Positions 18,704 to 27,830 of a DNA stretch of 64,000 nt are shown piece after piece. The position numbers were made by a program, and so were the translations under genes. How positions within the stretch are numbered: position 1 is the stretch's first letter; every line of letters starts with the position of its first letter. The stretch is from Wolbachia endosymbiont of Ctenocephalides felis wCfeF (lineage in GTDB: Bacteria > Pseudomonadota > Alphaproteobacteria > Rickettsiales > Anaplasmataceae), in the NCBI GenBank assembly GCA_028571325.1, contig CP116767.1:773150-837149 (forward strand), read 5' to 3'. Under the pieces are notes generated by a model. It searched no databases, was not told the origin of the DNA, and saw only the letters and a list, made by a program, of their open reading frames with translations.

Positions 18704-19810
18704 CTAAAGGTGGTGACCACAACTAGCGCACTTTAATGCACTAACTTCTTCCAGAACGCTGAATGGCTCAACCTGTTTCCCATTTTTCTCTTCAACAAAA
18801 CTTTTAGCTCTACCAACGATTCTCTCTATACGTGGTTGCTCTTTTAGTGTTTCATAGTGTCTTAAGAAAGACTCACAATTTTTATCATCCATGTATACCA
18901 TTATTGTACCAAAATTTAATGCGTTGTTTTCAGGTTCATGAGCTTTTTTAGAGAATAAAGTCATCTCAAGCCTCTCACCACCCACATTAAAAGTCATTTT
19001 TACTTTGCCTTTCATATCATGGTATTGCCCATTACGTAGCCGAATTACATCATTTCCTTCTCCTATTCGTAATGCACCATATTCTAGATCCTTAAATTCT
19101 GGAGAATTCATAAATTTTGCAGGAGCTATAACACTTTCTTCTGGACATTTCACACAATAAAACTCATTGTCTCTCTCTACTATGATTCCTTCTTTTTTGT
19201 CATTTTCAATGCTATTGCGCACAGCTTGCTCTAGACTCGATAAGTAGGTGTTACGCTTTTCTTCTAAAGCTGAATCTATTGGTATATTGTTGCGACACGA
19301 GTCTAAGATTTCTTTACTAACATATGTACCTTTTGAAATTAGATCAGTTATTTCTTGACAAAGGGAATCCAACTTTTCTTTTTCACTTTTTTCAAGGCTT
19401 AAATTTTGTCTTTTAATTAGATCCACATTTTTTATCAAATGCCCTATCAGTGACACTTCTTTTGCTGCTTGTTTTTTTTCTTCATCGGATAGTATACCGT
19501 GCACCAACCCATACGGCATACCAAACATAATTTTATCCTTATGTGCAAGATTTATAACTTCTAACAACTCATCCAGCATTTTTCCTGCAGCTTGGCTATC
19601 AGAAAGCACTTCATACTTTTTTTCTATACCCTCTACTTGCTTTAAGATCTTTTTCCGCTTCTCTCTCTCAATTTGTTTATATATTGTTATGCTTAGCTGG
19701 TAATCGTTTGTTTCTTCTGGACGTTCTATATTTTCATATGAACGCTTCTGCTGCTTTTGTTGTTTTAGATTTTCATCGCCTGCACTATATACTTGCTCTG
19801 ATATTGGCAT
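18704..19810 (-). CDS. hypothetical protein with two CxxC pairs
   Basis: A 368-residue protein of a family I do not recognise. The N-terminal half is highly charged and helical (KQIEREKRKKILKQVEGIE, then residues about 130-215), suggesting coiled coil. Two cysteine pairs, CVKC near residue 219 and CASC near the C-terminal end followed by GHHL, could bind a metal. No membrane span. The frame starts with GTG at 19816, but the ATG at 19810 has the well-placed Shine-Dalgarno AGGGGG. Flanked by hairpins on both sides and divergent from der. Confidence 0.75.
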   Translation of the reverse strand: MPISEQVYSAGDENLKQQKQQKRSYENIERPEETNDYQLSITIYKQIEREKRKKILKQVEGIEKKYEVLSDSQAAGKMLDELLEVINLAHKDKIMFGMPYGLVHGILSDEEKKQAAKEVSLIGHLIKNVDLIKRQNLSLEKSEKEKLDSLCQEITDLISKGTYVSKEILDSCRNNIPIDSALEEKRNTYLSSLEQAVRNSIENDKKEGIIVERDNEFYCVKCPEESVIAPAKFMNSPEFKDLEYGALRIGEGNDVIRLRNGQYHDMKGKVKMTFNVGGERLEMTLFSKKAHEPENNALNFGTIMVYMDDKNCESFLRHYETLKEQPRIERIVGRAKSFVEEKNGKQVEPFSVLEEVSALKCASCGHHL

Positions 19811-19835
19811 AACCACCCCCTATATTTTACATAAT

Positions 19836-19862
19836 AAAATCAAGATAAAACATCTTGATTTT
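19836..19862. promoter_or_regulatory. inverted repeat in the divergent control region
   Basis: Perfect 10 bp arms AAAATCAAGA (19836-19845) and TCTTGATTTT (19853-19862) around a 7-base loop lie between the divergent hypothetical gene and der. It may be an operator or an mRNA leader hairpin; nothing decides between them. Confidence 0.3.
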
Positions 19863-19947
19863 AGGATATTGACGTAATCTATAAAGTCAATAGTTAAATT
19901 GAAAAATTTTGATTATAATTTACTTCTATAGAACATGCGCTTAAACT

Positions 19948-21348
19948 ATGCTAAAAACCGCTATAGTAGGCCTGCCAAATGCTGGCAAATCAACTCTATT
20001 TAATAGGCTAATGGGAAGAAAAGCAGCAGTGGTTAGTAACATCCCAGGGGTAACGAGGGATAGACGTGAGGGAATTGGCAGAATCAGCGATTTAGAATTT
20101 AAAATTATTGATACAGGAGGATGGAACGACCAAACCAATTTTTCACCGCAAGTTATTGAACAAATAGAGTTTTCTTTATTGAGTGCGGATGTAATTTTCT
20201 TTCTTGTTGATGCAAAAGTGCAAAATGAACAGAACAAAGAATTTGCAAAGTGGCTAAAGAGGAAGACAAATAAACCTGTAATACTCGTAGCAAATAAATG
20301 CGAAAGTCATAAATCAGGAAATGTTGATTACTTGCAGTTTTTTGATTTCATAGGCCCGGTGTATATCTCAGCCGAACATAACCTTGGCATGGTTGATCTC
20401 TACGATGCATTGGCTGGTGTTATTGAGTCTTTTATAAATTCCTCTCCTGTCATTCAAGTAGCTGACTGCTTGGATCCAGAAGAAAAGAAGCAGATTCCAG
20501 TGTCACGCACCGGAATGACATCGGATCAAGCTAACGAGTTTACTAAGCTAAAGATTGCTATCATCGGTCGCCCAAATGTTGGGAAGTCAACTTTTTTAAA
20601 TAACTTACTTGCAGAGAACAGGCTAATAACAAGTTCAGAACCAGGTACCACACGTGATTCTGTGGATATTACATACGATCACGGTGGAAAGCTAATTACT
20701 CTGATTGACACTGCCGGAATCCGCAGAAAGGCAAATGTTACAGATGACTTAGAATCAAGATTTGTTGAGAAGAGCATAGAATCAATAAAACGCTCTCACG
20801 TGATAGTTTTAATGCTAGACTCCCTTGTGGGTATTGAGCAACAGGATTTATCAATCGGTGAAGCTGCGATTAAAGGTGGAAAGGGAATTATCATTGTCTT
20901 AAATAAGTGGGACTTAATAAATAAAAACGACAGGAGCAAGTTAATAAAATTTGTAAAACAACAGGAAGTAACTCGGTTATTTTTGGAAGTGCCAACTATA
21001 ACGATTTCTGCGTTGAAAGGCATGCGCTGCAGTGATGTGATAGACAAGTGTCTTGAAGTAAACGAATTCTTAAGCAGGAAAATCAGTACTGCAAAATTAA
21101 ATAACTGGCTAATTGATGCTCTAGATAGGCACCCTCACCCGCTTGTCAAAGGCAGAGCAATTAAAATGAAGTATATTGCTCAAATTGGCACTAAACCTCC
21201 GGCTTTTTCCTTAATATGCAACATGCCTGAAAGTGTTGATGAAAGTTATAAACGCTATTTAGTTAATGATCTAAGAAAAAACTTCTTTGCTGAAGGCGTG
21301 CCAGTCAGATTGCTTTTGAAGAAGAATAAAAATCCTTACGTAAAGTAG
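19948..21348 (+). CDS. der: ribosome biogenesis GTPase Der
   Basis: A 466-residue GTPase with two tandem G domains, needed for 50S subunit assembly. G1 has LPNAGKSTLF (8-17), DTGGW and NKCE; G2 has GRPNVGKST (about 208-216), DTAGI and NKWD; a KH-like domain closes the protein (GTKPPAFSLICN). The linker between the two G domains (about residues 169-196) is encoded by a Wolbachia palindromic-type repeat in frame (20445-20535). The rest of the protein is intact. Confidence 0.97.
   Translation: MLKTAIVGLPNAGKSTLFNRLMGRKAAVVSNIPGVTRDRREGIGRISDLEFKIIDTGGWNDQTNFSPQVIEQIEFSLLSADVIFFLVDAKVQNEQNKEFAKWLKRKTNKPVILVANKCESHKSGNVDYLQFFDFIGPVYISAEHNLGMVDLYDALAGVIESFINSSPVIQVADCLDPEEKKQIPVSRTGMTSDQANEFTKLKIAIIGRPNVGKSTFLNNLLAENRLITSSEPGTTRDSVDITYDHGGKLITLIDTAGIRRKANVTDDLESRFVEKSIESIKRSHVIVLMLDSLVGIEQQDLSIGEAAIKGGKGIIIVLNKWDLINKNDRSKLIKFVKQQEVTRLFLEVPTITISALKGMRCSDVIDKCLEVNEFLSRKISTAKLNNWLIDALDRHPHPLVKGRAIKMKYIAQIGTKPPAFSLICNMPESVDESYKRYLVNDLRKNFFAEGVPVRLLLKKNKNPYVK
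20445..20535 (+). repeat. palindromic repeat inserted in frame in der
   Basis: CATTCAAGTAGCTGACTGCT followed by TGGATCCAG matches the intergenic repeats near 9881 and 18493. The adjoining stretch ATTCCAGTG-TCACG-CACCGGAAT (20494-20516) is a palindrome with 9 bp arms and one mismatch. The insertion lies exactly in the variable linker between the G domains, where it can be tolerated. Confidence 0.65.
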
Positions 21349-21964
21349 ACAAAATGTGATCTTATCTTGTTAAATTATTAAGCATATAATTCTTTCACCT
21401 TATCAATATTACTAATAAACAAATAATTATTATTAACAATTAAATAAGTAGTTGATATATTAATACCATGTGATAAAGTATTACTTTATTTAATAAAGAG
21501 GTAATTTTATTGTGAATTATAATGGCCAAAATTTAAAGCCAGGATCTCCGTATACTTTTGCAGTTAATACCAAATCCCGATGGTAATAGGCAAATTAAAG
21601 GCAAAAGAAACCCCGTGGTGGCTAATTATTTACTTTTGTGTCGAAATGTTGGCGTTTTTTTATCCTAAACGCTTAATAAGTGCGACTTAGCTGCTTTTTA
21701 ATGCAACTTAACCTTAGCCATAAACGTTTAAGAAACTCACTGCGGTGTTACAGTATATTCCATACCATCACACCCTGGGACCATACACACTCTAACTGAC
21801 AATATAATTTCTGTTGTTCGCCTGTTAAACCAGGCATATAATTACCTTACATAAACACTTAGTTTAATTATTACCTATTTCAATAAAAAAGTCAAGAAAT
21901 GGACTTTTGAAACCCTTATAACATGTTTTCCAGCCACACTTCTGAATGGATATCATACAAACGC
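21349..21964. other. gene-poor region with remnants and partial repeat R4
   Basis: 616 bp between der and prfB. Apart from repeat R4 it contains two short frames with plausible ribosome sites that look like truncated gene starts: 21512-21586 plus strand (VNYNGQNLKPGSPYTFAVN, 24 codons, AAAGAGG upstream) and 21748-21837 minus strand (MPGLTGEQQKLYCQLE, 29 codons). Neither is recognisable and neither is called as a gene. Confidence 0.35.
21595..21741 (-). repeat. dispersed repeat, partial copy R4 lacking the promoter end
   Basis: About 147 bp nearly identical to 5425-5575 of copy R1, including GGCAAAAGAAACCCCGTGG and the CATAAACGTTTAAGAAACTC block. The promoter half is missing, so this is a truncated copy. 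Confidence 0.85.
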
Positions 21965-23069
21965 CTAATTTTTATTAGTCAGCACGCTAACTATGAAACA
22001 GTCTATATTGCCATCAAAGACGGAATTTATATTGCCCACTTCACATCCGGTTCTTAAATCCTTCACCATTTGATATGGGTGTACAACGTATGACCTGATT
22101 TGATTACCCCAACCTATATCGCATTTTTTGCCATACTCTTGGGCCATTTCTCGCTCTTTTTTCTCCAGCTCAATTTGGTATAAACGTCCTTTAAGTAACT
22201 TTAATGCTTCATGCTTATTTTGATGCTGGGAACGACTGTTTTGACATTGGACTATAACACCCGTTGGAATATGCGTAATGCGCACCGCACTTTCAGTTTT
22301 GTTTACATGCTGACCGCCTGCCCCTGAAGCGCGGTAGGTGTCGATCTTTAGATCCTTCTCATCCACAGCAATATCAATCGAATCTTCTATTACTGGTGTT
22401 ACCCCTACGCTTGCAAAACTGGTATGACGTTTGCTGTTTGCATCAAATGGTGATATTCTAACCAGCCTGTGAATGCCACTTTCGCTTTTTGCCCATCCAT
22501 AAGCTTTTTCTCCAACGATTTTTATCGTTGCAGATTTTATACCAACCGATTCTCCCTCCAATTTTTCTACAACTTCAACTTTAAAGTTGTGATAAATCTC
22601 TGCCCACCTCATATACATACGCATGAGCATTTCGGCCCAATCATTGCTCTCTGTTCCGCCAGCTCCTGAGTGAATTTCCAAGAAGCAGTCATTATTATCT
22701 GCTTCACCAGTAAATAAAGATTCTGTTTCCTTGCGCTTGATTAATTTTTCTAGCTTCACTAATTCATTTTCAACTTCAGAGAAAAATTCCTCATCATTTT
22801 CATCAATAGCAAATTTCATTAGGCTGATAGCATCGTTGTAATCACTTTCTAACTTTAAAAATGACTCTACATCATTTTTGATTTTAGAACGCTCTTTTAA
22901 AATTTCTTGTGCTTTTTGGTTGTCCTGCCATAGATCATCATCTGCAGCCTGAGATTCCAGTTCTGCAAGACGTGACTTCAATTTTTCTACGTCAAAGACA
23001 CCTCCTAATGACAAAAATACTCTTATCTAAGCTCTGAAAGTGTTCAAAAATTTCTAAATAGGCTTTCAT
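21965..23069 (-). CDS. prfB: peptide chain release factor 2, programmed +1 frameshift
   Basis: RF2 of 367 residues reading UAA and UGA stops. It has the SPF codon-recognition motif (RISPFDANSKRHTSF) and the GGQ catalytic motif (GAGGQHVNKTES). The frame open to 23014 lacks the true start. An ATG at 23069 opens a 25-codon zero frame ending at UGA (22992-22994, codon 26), preceded by AGGAGG, TGT and the slip codon CTT. A +1 shift to GAC joins the main frame. This is the autoregulatory site known from E. coli prfB: RF2 shortage favours shifting over termination. Confidence 0.95.
22991..23006 (-). promoter_or_regulatory. RF2 recoding site
   Basis: On the minus strand: AGGAGG (internal Shine-Dalgarno, 23001-23006), a 3-base spacer TGT, slip codon CTT (22995-22997), stop TGA (22992-22994) and C (22991). 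Spacing and CTT-TGA-C context are exactly those of the classical RF2 frameshift signal. Confidence 0.93.
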
Positions 23070-23223
23070 TATGCTTTAGATTTTAATATATTCACTATCA
23101 ATAGCAATAACAGTACACAAAACAGAAATTTAACCATATAGTAGTTAATTTAAAACAATCTTATTATACTCTAATGTTTAAAGGGATCAAGCACGTATAT
23201 GTATTAAGAAGTAAGGTGAAGAT

Positions 23224-24594
23224 ATGAGTATTGAAATAAATTCCCATTATGGTTTAGATAACAAGGCTATTGATGACCTAATCGAGTCACTTGATAACGA
23301 GGAGCTAGAAAACGTTCGCAATATCGTAAAAACAATAGATAGCGTTCAGTTAGCCTATTTTTTATCTACTTCAATCAGTGACCACAGGGAAAAATTAGTT
23401 AGTATCCTAGATCAACATTTGTTAAGTGATGCTCTAGTGCATGTAGTACCAGATTTACAAGCGGAAATCATAGAAACATTGGGGATAGAAAGCACGGCAA
23501 AGTTACTCACGCTCCTCGATGTAGAAGACATAGTAACCATAGTGAAAGATTTGGATAGAAAGTCTATAGAAAACATACTTCACTACTTGCCCGACACAAC
23601 TCAAAAGTTAGTAGAGGAGTTGTTATCATATCCAGAAGAAAGTGCAGGAAGGTTGATACATAAAAACATGGTTATAGCTCCATATTATTGGACGATAAAC
23701 CAGCTAACAGAATTCTTGCGCAACTATAGAAAAATACCAGAAACATTCCATCAGATTTTTGTCATCAACTCAAAATTAGAACCTATAGGTAGTGTTAACT
23801 TGAATAAGGTAATATCTCACTCAGGAGAAACAACAATAAAAGAAATAATGAGTCAGGACATAAAAATCATTAAAACTGGCGTAGACCAAGAGGAAGTAGC
23901 AAGAATATTTAAAGATTACTCTCTATTATCCGCTCCTGTAGTAAATAAGCGCGGTAAAATCATAGGTGTGATCTTAATTGAAGACGTAATAAAAGTTGTC
24001 CAACAAGAAACAGAAGAAGATGTACTAAAAATAAGCGGTGTGCCATCCAAGGCTGACATAAATGCTCCTATACATAAAACCATAATTCAAAGACTACCTT
24101 GGTTGTTGTTCAACCTCTTAGCCGCAACGATATGCTCTATAGTAGTTGGCTTTTTCGACAACGTAATAAAGAGTTTTGTAGTACTGCCAATAGTTATGCC
24201 AATAATTGCGTCGATGAGCGGAAATGCAGGATCTCAAACAGTAACACTCACCATCAGAGCAATCGCAACAAAATATTTAACTGAGCAAAATGCAAACAGA
24301 ATACTGATAAAAGAATTTTTCATAGGTCTGATAAATGGAATAATTCTATCTACTATTTCACTCGTAGTGTTAGCAGTGAGATTTCACAGCTTCAAAGTGG
24401 AGATCATTTTTGTAGCCTCCATGATTATGATGTCGATCATTGCAACATTTATTGGAACTTTCATCCCTATAATGCTCCATCGTTTAAAATCCGACCCTGC
24501 AGTTTCCTCTTCAATTCTAACATCAGCAACAACCGATATTCTTTCAGCTTTTATATTTCTTGGTTTAGCTACGCTCTTCCTGCTAAATAGCTAA
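23224..24594 (+). CDS. mgtE: magnesium transporter MgtE
   Basis: A 456-residue Mg2+ channel of the cytoplasmic membrane. A helical N domain (about 30-130) is followed by two CBS domains (about 131-260; [20 protein letters not shown]) that gate the pore by sensing cytosolic Mg2+, then five membrane helices. The selectivity region [20 protein letters not shown] and the [17 protein letters not shown] motif are conserved. Its stop overlaps that of the convergent pdhB by 4 bp. Confidence 0.96.
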   Translation: MSIEINSHYGLDNKAIDDLIESLDNEELENVRNIVKTIDSVQLAYFLSTSISDHREKLVSILDQHLLSDALVHVVPDLQAEIIETLGIESTAKLLTLLDVEDIVTIVKDLDRKSIENILHYLPDTTQKLVEELLSYPEESAGRLIHKNMVIAPYYWTINQLTEFLRNYRKIPETFHQIFVINSKLEPIGSVNLNKVISHSGETTIKEIMSQDIKIIKTGVDQEEVARIFKDYSLLSAPVVNKRGKIIGVILIEDVIKVVQQETEEDVLKISGVPSKADINAPIHKTIIQRLPWLLFNLLAATICSIVVGFFDNVIKSFVVLPIVMPIIASMSGNAGSQTVTLTIRAIATKYLTEQNANRILIKEFFIGLINGIILSTISLVVLAVRFHSFKVEIIFVASMIMMSIIATFIGTFIPIMLHRLKSDPAVSSSILTSATTDILSAFIFLGLATLFLLNS

Positions 24595-25589
24595 GTCTTT
24601 CTAAAGCAGACCAGGTGCACAGCGTCAACTATATCTTCCACTTGCGGTAATGCTTTTTTCTCCAGGTTTGCAGCATAGGGTAAAGGAACATCCTTACCTG
24701 TTACGCGTACAACTGGGGCATCAAGGTAGTCAAATCCCTGCTCCATAACCGCAGCCGAAAGCTCTGCGCCGATTCCTGCAAATGGCCAACCCTCTTCTAC
24801 GCTGACCAATCTATTAGTTTTCTTGATGGAGTTAATGACAGTTTCAGTGTCAAGTGGCCTTAAGGTTCTCAGGTCAATAACTTCAGCTTCTATACCTTTA
24901 CTAGAGAGTAAATCTGCTGCATTCAAAGCATCCATTAATTGCAGTGAGAAAGCAGTGATAGTTACATCCTTTCCTTCCCGTATAACAGCAGCTTTGCCTA
25001 TCTCAAGTAAATAGTCTTTATTCGATAGTTCAGAGTCAGGAACTTCGTGCTCATGTCCATAAGCAATCTCGTTTTCTAGAAATATCACTGGATCTGGATC
25101 ACGAATTGCAGCTTTAAGCAGACCTCTGCAATCGGAGGCAAAATAAGGCGCTATTACTTTTAATCCTGGTACATGCGAATACCAAGATGCAAAGCATTGA
25201 GAGTGTTGTGCAGCAACTCTCGCTGCAGCGCCATTTGGTCCACGAAATACTATAGGGCATCCAAGTTGTCCGCCTGACATATAATTGGTTTTTGCTGCAG
25301 AATTCACAATTTGATCAATAGCCTGCATAGAAAAATTAAAAGTCATAAACTCAACAATTGGCCTAAGTCCAGCAAACGCTGCTCCAACGGCAAGGCCAGC
25401 AAATCCATGCTCGGTAATAGGTGTATCAATCACCCTATTTTCTCCAAACTCTTTCAGCAATCCTTTCGTTACTTTATAAGCACCATCATATTCTGCGACT
25501 TCTTCACCCATGATAAACACATCAGGGTCGTTTTGCATTTCTTCTCTGATTGCTGCGCATAAAGCTTCTCTCACGCTTAAAGTTGCCAT
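24591..25589 (-). CDS. pdhB: pyruvate dehydrogenase E1 component, beta subunit
   Basis: A 332-residue transketolase-like beta subunit that, with the alpha subunit, performs thiamine-dependent decarboxylation of pyruvate. [19 protein letters not shown] near residue 27, the E1-beta motif [20 protein letters not shown] and [15 protein letters not shown] are conserved. It lacks the lipoyl N-terminal extension found in some alphaproteobacteria. The alpha subunit gene is not adjacent. A 41 bp palindrome lies 62 bp upstream. Confidence 0.95.
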   Translation of the reverse strand: MATLSVREALCAAIREEMQNDPDVFIMGEEVAEYDGAYKVTKGLLKEFGENRVIDTPITEHGFAGLAVGAAFAGLRPIVEFMTFNFSMQAIDQIVNSAAKTNYMSGGQLGCPIVFRGPNGAAARVAAQHSQCFASWYSHVPGLKVIAPYFASDCRGLLKAAIRDPDPVIFLENEIAYGHEHEVPDSELSNKDYLLEIGKAAVIREGKDVTITAFSLQLMDALNAADLLSSKGIEAEVIDLRTLRPLDTETVINSIKKTNRLVSVEEGWPFAGIGAELSAAVMEQGFDYLDAPVVRVTGKDVPLPYAANLEKKALPQVEDIVDAVHLVCFRKT

Positions 25590-25651
25590 TTATAAACTTT
25601 TATAGATTAACTAAAGTTACTATATCAGAGTTACCAGGCGCTAGTAAAGCA

Positions 25652-25692
25652 GTATGTTCCATAGAGCAAAACTTTTGCTCTATGGAACATAC
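25652..25692. repeat. 41 bp perfect palindrome
   Basis: Arms GTATGTTCCATAGAGCAAAA and its exact complement surround a single central base. It begins 62 bp upstream of pdhB and ends one base before the stop codon of the truncated gene that follows. It could end the transcript of that gene or be a mobile palindromic element; there is no T tract. Confidence 0.8.
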
Positions 25693-25693
25693 A

Positions 25694-26257
25694 TCACCTT
25701 GTTCTTTCACTATTGTTTGTTCTTTCATTGGCAACTTTTTCAGTATGGCTCGATTTAGATTTATCTAACATCTCATTATATGCTGCATTATGGTAACGTA
25801 ATGTTTCAAAATATCTTTGCGGTATTGTAAAACCATCTGCTCCTTTTGTTTCCATTCTTTGAAGGAATTGTTCCTTGTTTTCCTTATACACTGTATTACT
25901 TACCTGATTTGTACCCTTATCATATAAAACATCCTCGGATATTATTTCTGCGCTATTGGCAATAACATTTTGTAATACTTTAACTGCATTATATAAATTT
26001 TCCTGTGTTGGCTTATAATGGCCACTATTAATATCAATCTTAGTAATTTGACCATTTTTTACCGTCATCATACCAAAACATTGTCCAGGTTTTCCACCAA
26101 GCAGCGAAGAATGGTAATATCCATATTCAATTTTTTTACCGGAATTACTATATGGAACTATGTGCTCATGAGTAACTAACTTTCCGTCAAGGGCAAGACC
26201 ATATGCTACTTCACCAGCTTTGCCTTTACTTGATTTGTCGCTTCTAACAAACTCCCT
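25694..26257 (-). pseudogene. unknown gene, 5' end removed by IS110 insertion
   Basis: The frame from 25694 stays open beyond its first ATG (26071) up to about 26257, giving an extra 60 or so residues (GKAGEVAYGLALDGKLVTHE, YYHSSLLGGKPGQCFG) that join smoothly to the rest, with no start codon. It overlaps the 3' end of the IS110 transposase gene at 26244, so the upstream part of the gene has been cut off. The body has a KNGQITKIDINSGHYKPT motif and a polar C-terminus. The family is not recognised; an internal ATG could still yield a 125-residue product. Confidence 0.65.
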
Positions 26258-27590
26258 CTATTAGTTCCTGTTTTTTTATTAAAGTATAACCAAGTTCACT
26301 GGCCTTTTTGCTTAAATTCTTCAATACTCTCTCCTTATACAGTTTCTCATAGTAGTCAATCCCTCTCTCAACATACTCTTGTCCATACTTTAACATACTG
26401 TAGAAGATACATGCCAATTTCCTTGCCGTAGCAGTAATCGCTTTTGGTGCCCCTAGCCGTTTCTTTAATCTTCTACAATATGCACCTATTCCACTGTTGC
26501 TTCTTGACACACAGTGAGCAGCCATTCGAAACGCATTCGCAGCACGATTAATGACTTTACGCGTTCTTGTACTAAACACTTTTTCCCCTGTGATTTTATT
26601 AGCAGGGCTGAGTCCTAACCACGATGAAAAGTGTTTTTCTGTCCGCCATCTATTTGGGTTTATACCTGTTTCTGAAATTATTGTTTGTATGGTTACTACA
26701 TCAAGTCCTGGAACTTTAGTGAAATCCATACCAGTTATTCGGTGCAGTTCCTCATGCAAAGCAAAGTTTGGCTTACTTTTGCTATTCTTATTCTTTTCCT
26801 TACTCGGCTGTTTACTTTCGCCAGATTTTGTTTCAAACGTTTTGTAATAGGCCTCAATATTTCTATCACATTCTGCTATTTTTTCTTGATAAATATTATA
26901 TAGTTCAAATTCTTGCTTTAGCGTGAATAAGTGTTCCTCTCTGTAGTCACCAGCTAACGCTTTTGCTATAGTAGACTGATCATTTTTTATTCGCGCATCC
27001 CTGAATTCGGCCAATTTTTCAGGATCTCTTTCGCCTTCAATTATAGCCTTGATAATTTTCATACCAGTTACCCCAGTAATATCTCTTATGACTTTATGCA
27101 GTTGAACATTCATTTGAATTAACGCCTTTTGCATACGCAGAACATGTGTAGATGCACTTTCAGTAAGATTTTTACGTTGCCGCACGTAACTACGCAATAC
27201 ACACATCTGATTATCCGGCCTAAATGATCCATGAAGCAATCCATAGCTGTGCAACTGTTGGAGCCATTGACAATCTTGAACGTCAGACTTCCTACCGGGT
27301 ACATTCTTTACATGCCTTGCATTTACCAACTTTACCTCAAGTTCATATGACTCAAGTATTTGAAATAATGCTATCCAATACACTCCTGTTGATTCCATAG
27401 CTACAGTTGTAACTTTACACTTTTTCAACCATCGTGCTAAATTATGAAGGTCTTTAGTGAAGCAGCCAAATTTCTGAATGCGTTGTTCATCTCTTCCTTC
27501 TGGTACACATACATAATGTACAGATGAACCGACATCTATTCCCGCTGCATCAGGATTCATTACTTCTAATTTACTTTTTATTTTTGCCAT
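26244..27590 (-). CDS. IS110-family transposase (DEDD)
   Basis: A 448-residue IS110 recombinase. The RuvC-like DEDD domain shows GIDVGSS (D19), AMESTG (E66) and KSDVQDCQW (D103, D106); the C-terminal transposase-20 domain has KVPGLDVVTIQTIISETG and SSWLGLSPANK. All acidic residues are present, so it may be active. IS110 elements lack long terminal repeats and use a structured RNA from the non-coding flank to choose target and donor; here 240 bp of non-coding DNA precede the gene. Confidence 0.93.
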   Translation of the reverse strand: MAKIKSKLEVMNPDAAGIDVGSSVHYVCVPEGRDEQRIQKFGCFTKDLHNLARWLKKCKVTTVAMESTGVYWIALFQILESYELEVKLVNARHVKNVPGRKSDVQDCQWLQQLHSYGLLHGSFRPDNQMCVLRSYVRQRKNLTESASTHVLRMQKALIQMNVQLHKVIRDITGVTGMKIIKAIIEGERDPEKLAEFRDARIKNDQSTIAKALAGDYREEHLFTLKQEFELYNIYQEKIAECDRNIEAYYKTFETKSGESKQPSKEKNKNSKSKPNFALHEELHRITGMDFTKVPGLDVVTIQTIISETGINPNRWRTEKHFSSWLGLSPANKITGEKVFSTRTRKVINRAANAFRMAAHCVSRSNSGIGAYCRRLKKRLGAPKAITATARKLACIFYSMLKYGQEYVERGIDYYEKLYKERVLKNLSKKASELGYTLIKKQELIEGVC

Positions 27591-27800
27591 ATCAAGTTCC
27601 CCCTATATAATTTATAATGTAGAAGCACTTTAGCTTGGAGCGGTTAGATTATACAATCTTCTAAACGAGGTAGTCTACAAGGACTCCATCAATGGTTTAA
27701 CCGTTCCTTCCAAAACCATGCTTGTATACGGGCACTTAAGGCACCATTGTGCTGGTCGGTTATAACTGCAAAAGCGCTTCCACAAAATTATACTTCAAGA
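27591..27800 (-). ncRNA. candidate IS110 bridge RNA region
   Basis: The non-coding stretch upstream of the IS110 transposase lies where members of the family encode the bridge RNA. It has local self-complementarity (GGTGCCTTAAGTGCC near 27745) and no reading frame. The call rests on position and family knowledge; RNA ends and loops have not been determined. Confidence 0.35.
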
Positions 27801-27830
27801 CTGCTAAAAACAGAAGTAGTGGAGTTTCTT

